From the NCBI RefSeq assembly GCF_032362555.1, contig NC_083527.1, forward strand, positions 4,278,001 through 4,342,000: a stretch of DNA of 64,000 nt. Reading direction: 5' to 3'. The position numbers and the translations under genes are program-made. Each line of letters opens with the position of its first letter. Within the stretch, counting starts at the first letter, position 1. Below, piece by piece: positions 58,901 through 64,000 of this stretch. Under the pieces are notes generated by a model. That model saw only the letters and a list, made by a program, of their open reading frames with translations. It searched no databases and was not told where the DNA came from. Source of the stretch: Amyelois transitella (lineage: Eukaryota; Arthropoda; Insecta; Lepidoptera; Pyralidae).

Positions 58901-59065
58901 ATCATGGAAGGCTGTGACTTCTTCCATGGTCTTCCAAATAAAAACTGAATATAACCTTGTTTCCAGCATGATCTCAAACAGGCCATGTCCTCAGATACGA
59001 CGAGCAAGCACCGGCGAGAAGAAACCGAAAACAAGGTCCCTCCCATTTACGACGATGACAAATAG
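55903..59065 (+). CDS. ACP: Adipokinetic hormone/corazonin-related peptide (ACP) precursor
   Basis: Three coding exons: 55903-55922, 57990-58140 and 58967-59065, all GT-AG and phase-consistent, giving 89 residues. Exon 1 encodes MKTVHC plus two bases of Arg7. The signal peptide (hydrophobic GVPVVAVWLLAGALVSA) should be cleaved before Gln25. The mature unit QITFSRDWTG is followed by GKR, so the predicted hormone is pGlu-ITFSRDWTG-amide. The spacer has two cysteines (CAQFPRLC) as in AKH-type precursors, and the tail ends PPIYDDDK. QxTFSRDW is the ACP hallmark, distinct from AKH (QLTF...W) and corazonin. From memory, silkworm ACP ends WSG, so position 9 appears to be Thr for Ser. The peptide is secreted and signals through a GPCR; its physiology is only partly known. 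Confidence 0.93.
56380..56458 (-). mobile_element. Family A fragment in ACP intron 1
   Basis: CACATACATCTCTTGCGGGG, TAGACAGAGCCAACAGTCTT and AAAAGGTCACGTTTAGCCGT. Confidence 0.7.
57775..57950 (+). mobile_element. Family A copy in ACP intron 1 with (TA)n
   Basis: TAAACGCGGGATTCTTCTTT, AGGCGATAGGCTGGCAACCT, CGAATCTCAATTCCATCATT and a degraded tail running into (TA)n at 57923-57943. It ends 40 bp before ACP exon 2. Confidence 0.75.
58500..58737 (-). mobile_element. tRNA-derived SINE (family C), full length
   Basis: On the minus strand: head GACGACCTCTGTGGCGCAGC (A-box TGGCGCAGCGG), then GACTCAAATCCCGGTCAGGG (degenerate B-box), then the body GAACTTTCTCTGATTGCTCT, then a (TTTA)n-type tail at 58525-58493. 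It lies in ACP intron 2. Confidence 0.85.
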
Positions 59066-59814
59066 TTCACACCGTCCACTGTCCGCCCGCCATTATTAAA
59101 ATGACATGTTCTTATTTTAAACATTATTTATTTGATTGCGATCTTTTTAAGATATGTATGTGGCCAGTGATATATAAATTTGTCTTTTTTCAATGTTGCC
59201 AACACAACTTATAATTATGTACCAACATAACGACTTTGGTACTTAATACTTAAGCACATAACCCAATGTATTGAAAATGTTATCAATATTTATATTATAT
59301 CTACTAAAATTATTAGTAAACTAATAATGTTTGCTTTTGGTTTTTGTGTTTAGTTATCCATTAGGGATTTTCTGATTAGCGAGTATATGGTTGTGCTATG
59401 TTTGTATCATCATATCATGTAAGTAATAGATATCCATAATAAAGTAGTGATTAGTAAGTATTAACGTACTAGGCTGGCTAGTCCATTAAGGCTGGGAAAA
59501 ATGGCTTAAGCTCTTCTAGTCATTGTTAAGCTATATTTAAGATCATTTAATTACTTCATTTACATATTTTTATTGATGATATTTAATTTTAATGTGTTAA
59601 CATTACGTGTAAAAGAAAATTACATATTTATTTTTTTGTAAATAGCTTTTACCGCTGCAGCTTCACCTGTGTGAATTAAGCGCGCGCCAATTTAACACCA
59701 CCGACAAAAGAATACAGGTTTTTTGCAAATCCCCAGCGGTACTATAGTTTTTACCTGGATGAAAAGTACCACCTAAAATCTACCAATGACTATTTTCGAA
59801 GTTCTGTATATTAG

Positions 59815-60070
59815 TTTGAATACTGACCGATGCGAACGGTGAGGGAAAACATCTGAATAAACCTGCACATTCAGGTAACTGGAGTGTAACCATGTTCGAT
59901 CCAATACGGGTTGGGTTCCCCTACACAGGTCACGATGGACAGATGGAAGTCGCTAGGTGTAAAAACCTGACTCGCCCAATCCAGAATCAATGGTCAAAGG
60001 CAGCCAAGGATCCTCTCCAGAGTGGTGAGGATGCAACTGAAATTAAAGCCAGGAGGAAGAGATTTAACTT
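59815..60070 (+). mobile_element. Family B SINE body
   Basis: GGTGAGGGAAAACATCTGAA, CACATTCAGGTAACTGGAGT, CCAATACGGGTTGGGTTCCC, TGTAAAAACCTGACTCGCCC and TCTCCAGAGTGGTGAGGATG. The tRNA head is missing. Confidence 0.7.
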
Positions 60071-60384
60071 TCTTTCAGAAATGTACTGACTGAAAAATTT
60101 TATTGTATATTATAATTATTATAAATAATTTTATAATTTTCGTTAACTTACGATTTTATTTATTGGGTAAAACTTGTTAATACCTTCGGCTGCTTCTACT
60201 CTTAAAATATTCGTAATGATTAACCATAGAATGTAATTTTATATTATACGAATGTACATGAATGAAATGCGCGACCTTATGACAGAAATGTAAGCCCCAA
60301 ATTGTATAGTAGTAATAAGCGTTAAATAAAGATAATAAAGCAAGTCAAAACCCATTAGTGACCTCATTTATATACCACTAGCTA

Positions 60385-60500
60385 TTACCCGCAGGTTCGC
60401 GCGCGTGAATTTAGCGCCACCTACAAAAGGACACAGGTTTTTTGCAAATCCCACGGGAAATTGTCGCCCGAGTGTTTTAAGCGCCATCGACAAAAAGCAA
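60385..60500 (+). mobile_element. Family D repeat carrying a CTCF-like core
   Basis: GCTATTACCCGCAGGTTCGC, GAATTTAGCGCCACCTACAA and ACACAGGTTTTTTGCAAATC. A related copy is at about 59650-59765. The word AGCGCCACCT at 60413-60422 is the reverse of the CTCF-like core AGGTGGCGCT. Confidence 0.5.
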
Positions 60501-60705
60501 CGAATTTAAGTATTTTACAAATGTTTTGGTTTAGCTGAATTTTTTTTCTTCTGTAAGTGGTAGGGAAAAGGATTCGTTAACACAATAAAAAAAACTTGTG
60601 AACTTACAATAAATTTATTGTCATAAATTGATTTTATGTACATATTATCATGTTAAAGAATAAGTAAATCATATATACTGCACACGTAAAACCAATCAAT
60701 ATTAT

Positions 60706-60983
60706 ACATACATACATACATATGATCACGTCTATATCCCCTGCGGGGTAGACAGAGCCAACAGTCTTGAAAAGACTGAATGGCCACGTTCAGCTATTTG
60801 GCTTAATGATAGAACCGAGATTCAAATAGTGACAGGTTGCTAGCCCATCGCCTAAAAGAGGAATCCTAAGTTTATAAGCCTATCCCTTAGTCGCCTTTTA
60901 CGACATCCATGGGAAAGAGATGGAGTGGTCCTATTCTTTTTGTAATAGTGCCGGGAACCACACGGCACTATTACAAAAAGAAT
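60706..60983 (-). mobile_element. Family A element with terminal foldback
   Basis: A full antisense copy running from ACATACATACATACATATGA to GGTCCTATTC. At its 5' end there is a perfect 21-bp inverted repeat (60933-60953 and 60963-60983) around the 9-base loop GGAACCACA. The outer arm extends beyond the normal element end. Confidence 0.9.
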
Positions 60984-61059
60984 CAATATAATATTTACTT
61001 CAATATTAATTTAAATAATACTATATCAGAATTGCATAACGAAAAATATATAGCCATGA

Positions 61060-61308
61060 CTAAAATATATTTTTTTTTATGATAATGATAAGTCATATGT
61101 GGTATTGCCATATAATTCGGAATATCATAAAGCTATAGAAGTGGCAAGTAATGAAGAATGTGACGTTGCAACTGATGGTTGTGAAATCTTAATGTTTTTG
61201 TACTATGTTTCAAGAGAGAGATTTTTGAAATATATTAAAACGGCTGAAAATCACTTCATGTATAAGACGCCGCTCCTGAATCGTGGTTTTAAGCGAACCC
61301 CGGCCTAG
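61060..61308 (+). other. Candidate 3'-terminal coding exon or retro-fragment, function unknown
   Basis: The frame is open from 61060 (stop at 61057-61059) to a TAG at 61306-61308. From about 61081 it has protein-like composition: DNDKSYVVLPYNSEYHKAIE, VASNEECDVATDGCEILMF, ENHFMYKTPLLNRGFKRTPA. A T-rich tract and an AG (GATAAG) at 61087-61092 could be an acceptor. AATAAA lies at about 61331, 22 bases past the stop, as in a real 3' end. I do not recognise the family and see no upstream exon. Confidence 0.3.
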
Positions 61309-63150
61309 TATGCGATGTTAATTTAAATCCAATAAAGAGAAAAGATTTGAATTTTTGTATGTTTGTAACGAAAAAATTCAAAAATGACTAAACCTTGATG
61401 AAATTTTGGTACACAGATAGAATAGAATTTCCCAAGGCAGCGAATCCTCGCGCGAAAGCATTATTTTGGTTTCATATGTTAGAAATATATTATGGCCATG
61501 ACTATTTCGACTTAATCAATAGTAAAATATAAAATAAACGACATAATAAGTACCTACTAAAATCTAGTTATAATCTTTCGAGTTACCAATCTATGTATTC
61601 CACATCGTACCACACTCAGCTCAGCTTTATATCTACCTACACGATACGGTTTACATTTCAACGTCTTAACTATCGTCCAAAGCATCAACCATATGTTTTA
61701 TTTAAAACTTCTTACCAAATATTTCTAAACAAATAATCGTTCGAACATTGTCCGAAAAATTCATCAAAATGATTGTTTTTTAAATTAAACTTAAAAATAA
61801 ATGTGATATAATATAGCAACTACAGTATTACCACTTTTAAAAATTAAACTGACACAGCTGCGCTGAAGTCTTTTTATGGCGCGAAAATCTTGCGCGTGAA
61901 TTTGAACGGTTGAGCCTATCAGAGCGCGCTATTTGAACCCGCCAACCGAACTTCCCGCTATTGTACTACTACTTCTTTGAGCGAGACAACAGGAGACATT
62001 GTTTTTAGATTTTAAGTTTAATGTACTTGTAATAAGGTCGTAATTTCATTGAGTTTCGATGCGGTTTGATTCGGCGGTAGGTTGCGCTATTCTGTGCCGA
62101 ATAATGCCGACTTAGAAACGTGGTAGTACTAAAGAAGTTTTAATCGATACAGGGAATCTATCCTATGTTAGTATCAGTACAATATTACAGCTAAAATTTT
62201 AAAGCACAATTTGTGCCCTGTCAATTCTAATGTGTCAATTACATACTAATGATATAATGAAAACCAAACTGCGGTTTTCAAGTTGAATTCAGACATGCAT
62301 AGACGGATCTTTGACGTCACAGGCGAATGGATATATAACGATATGAAGGCGCGTATTACACATGACTAAATTCAGACTATGATTCAGTAATCAGACGAGT
62401 GATGAAACATGACTTTTCTGAATTAGTTTCCGAATCATTAAGGATGACTGAATTAGATCAAGTGAAAGACGATTTATTTATAACTATTAGATTAAATATA
62501 AGTTGAACATACGTTAAAATGAAGGGAAATATTGCGTGTGTAATGTAATACCCACAAGTCATTTAAATTTTTGGCGCTGCCATTTGAATCAAATACATAA
62601 ATATAAGTAAGAAAAGATAAACAAATACACATAAATATAAGTATTTTACATAATTTTTGTAAGCAATGTCAAAATACGGATATTTTTTTAAGTCTTCAAA
62701 ATACACTACTATATGCTTTGTCAGTTGAAATGATTCAACTGTTTAAGGTATGTCCATTGACAGACAACGTACAGCCGAAACTACAAAGAGTGGGAAGTTG
62801 AAATTTATAGTTTATATTTTCCTTTGCGAGTGTAGTGATACGCTAAGAGACCATTTTACCAATTTCCAATAAGAACACAAAATTCTCATTTTAATGCTAA
62901 TGAAGTTGCAAGAAAAAGTTAAACAACAAAATTAACCACCGACCGACACAATAAGACAAATATAAGTTACCTTCAATTTAAGTCTTCTTTTTTAAAACAT
63001 CATTTTGCCTCAATGTCAAGTAACTTAAAAATGAAACCACAATTCAAGTTAAAAACAAATGCGTACATTTTAAGATCTCCAAACGACCATTACCAACATC
63101 CAAAATCAACTGTCGCTTGGACATCTAAAGGCAACATCGCACTGTCAAAA

Positions 63151-63438
63151 TCATTTCTCATCATCCGTCGTGGAACACCTAACAAACTCCAATGCTCTGT
63201 TCAAACAATCCAACCACACATCCCTATCCTTAGGCGTGTCGGCCGCCAACAGATGCCTCCTGATCACGGAGCCGTCTTCCCTTCTGAAGTAGACCAACGA
63301 CCCGGAGTCCGGGACTATGAGCCCGGCGGGCACGGAAGTTTCCAGAAGGATCGTGTTCGGCCGGGCGCAGAGGTCGCGCGGGGCGCGCACGGCCTTCTCT
63401 GACGTCACCGTTGTTAGGTCTATGTCGCCGATCGGTAG
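63151..63438 (-). CDS. scra: Anillin, C-terminal PH-domain exon (5' part outside window)
   Basis: The last coding exon: acceptor TTATTTACAG just before 63438, stop at 63151, 95 residues in phase 0. LPIGDIDLTTVTSEKAV and RDLCARPNTILLET match the anillin PH domain (the family has a conserved E/D-x-CARxNT segment). VIRRHLLAADTPKDRDVWLD and CLNRALEFVR form the last strand and the C-terminal helix with its conserved Trp. The PH domain binds PI(4,5)P2 and septins at the cytokinetic furrow. A shorter frame starting with GTG at 63408 is internal; the exon extends upstream of it. The rest of the gene lies to the right of the window. Confidence 0.8.
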   Translation of the reverse strand, partial: LPIGDIDLTTVTSEKAVRAPRDLCARPNTILLETSVPAGLIVPDSGSLVYFRREDGSVIRRHLLAADTPKDRDVWLDCLNRALEFVRCSTTDDEK

Positions 63439-64000
63439 CTGTAAATAAATAAATAATATATAAAATATTCTTTATTGCAGTAATCTTGGTTACAATAATT
63501 ATGCAAGGTCTTCCCAGGACCAAAACATTTATTATAACAACAATGGAAACAAAACATTTATTATAACATATCTATAAGTACTAATATTATAAAGCTGAAG
63601 AGTTTGTTTGTTTGTTTGAACGCGCTAATCTCAAGAACTTACTGATTCGAATTGAAAAATTGTTTTTGCGTTGATTTTTTTATTTATTTATTTATTTGTA
63701 TTTTGTACAGTGTAGTTTAAATAAACAACTAAATTCATTTACCAGAAAAATTAAGTTGATATGCTTTGCTATGAAAAAGCTTTTACGCGCGAAAAACTAT
63801 CGTTGTCCCGTTTTACGTCGTAATAAAAAGCGAAACAGCGCTTTCCACGCGTCAAAAACGGAGCCGCGTATGTCATGGCTATGGCTGGTCTTATTATTTA
63901 TGTTGTTTAGCTCTCAGTTTGAACAGCTAGGTAGAACTCACGTGACACTAGATTATTACAGCCAGTGTAACAAGACCCTTCGTCTAATACAATTTACTCG
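63439..64000 (-). other. Anillin intron with repeats
   Basis: Contains the 5' third of a Lep1-like Helitron (63570-63677: TACTAATATTATAAAGCTGA, GTTTGTTTGTTTGAACGCGC), cut off at a T-rich (TTTA)n junction. A repeat shared with 41418-41500 follows (GCGCGAAAAACTATCGTTGT). No exon is recognised. Confidence 0.6.

Larger units (their letters stand above)
59066..63150. other. ACP 3' flank to anillin 3' flank, no firm gene
   Basis: Contains a family D fragment (about 59650-59765), a family B copy (59815-60070), another family D copy (60385-60500), a family A element (60706-60983) and a candidate terminal exon (61060-61308). A GC-richer patch at 61858-61985 carries the E2F-like word TTTTCGCGCC on the minus strand (61887-61878). 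The rest is AT-rich, including the likely anillin 3' UTR just left of 63151. Confidence 0.55.

Noticed and set aside
63013..63402. 129-codon plus-strand frame at the right edge
   Set aside because: Its second half is the antisense of the anillin PH exon and the first half is AT-rich with no family features.
63151..63408. Independent 85-residue PH protein starting at 63408
   Set aside because: The codon at 63408 is GTG, and the frame continues upstream to a good acceptor at 63439; it is an anillin exon.

Overview
This window is from an insect nuclear genome, almost certainly a moth or butterfly (Lepidoptera). It is AT-rich and has compact genes split by short introns with GT-AG boundaries. 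It carries Lep1-like Helitrons and SINE/LINE copies with (TATG)n tails. One gene encodes an ACP neuropeptide precursor whose mature peptide (QITFSRDWTG, then GKR) resembles the silkworm 'AKH3' form. I recognise eight protein-coding genes, reconstructed exon by exon with consistent reading phase.

Layout, left to right. Positions 311-12030 (minus) hold the first 14 coding exons of Vps15/PIK3R4, the pseudokinase-HEAT subunit of the class III PI3-kinase; its WD40 part lies beyond the left edge. Exon 8 sits between two tandem arrays, and each unit of the larger array contains a copy of the exon's own 5' splice site. A 1.1 kb divergent promoter region separates Vps15 from a SMAP-type Arf GTPase-activating protein (13162-17594, plus). 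Next come an intronless DENND6 Rab-GEF gene (20538-22214, plus), the three-exon Tim23 gene (26616-27814, minus), and DCC1/DSCC1 (28522-30719, plus; first exon not found), which is divergent from Tim23. DCC1 converges tail to tail with a 13-exon GTP-dependent PEPCK gene (31183-39433, minus) that has recognisable TATA and CCAAT boxes. A stretch of about 16 kb without recognisable genes follows (39.7-55.8 kb), full of mobile-element fragments and containing one strong CTCF-like motif. The ACP gene (55903-59065, plus) has three coding exons and a TATA box. The last coding exon of anillin (63151-63438, minus) lies at the right edge.

The genes do not form one pathway. Vps15, SMAP and DENND6 all act in membrane traffic (endosomal PI3P, Arf and Rab control). 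Tim23 imports mitochondrial proteins, DCC1 acts in cohesion and PCNA loading, PEPCK in gluconeogenesis and anillin in cytokinesis. ACP belongs to the AKH/GnRH-like peptide superfamily.

The repeat content is informative. About two dozen copies of one roughly 260-bp element share a 3' end with a LINE also present here; one copy shows a twin-priming inversion and another a perfect foldback. There is also a complete hAT-type MITE with an 8-bp target duplication. No bacterial, plasmid, phage or CRISPR features were seen.
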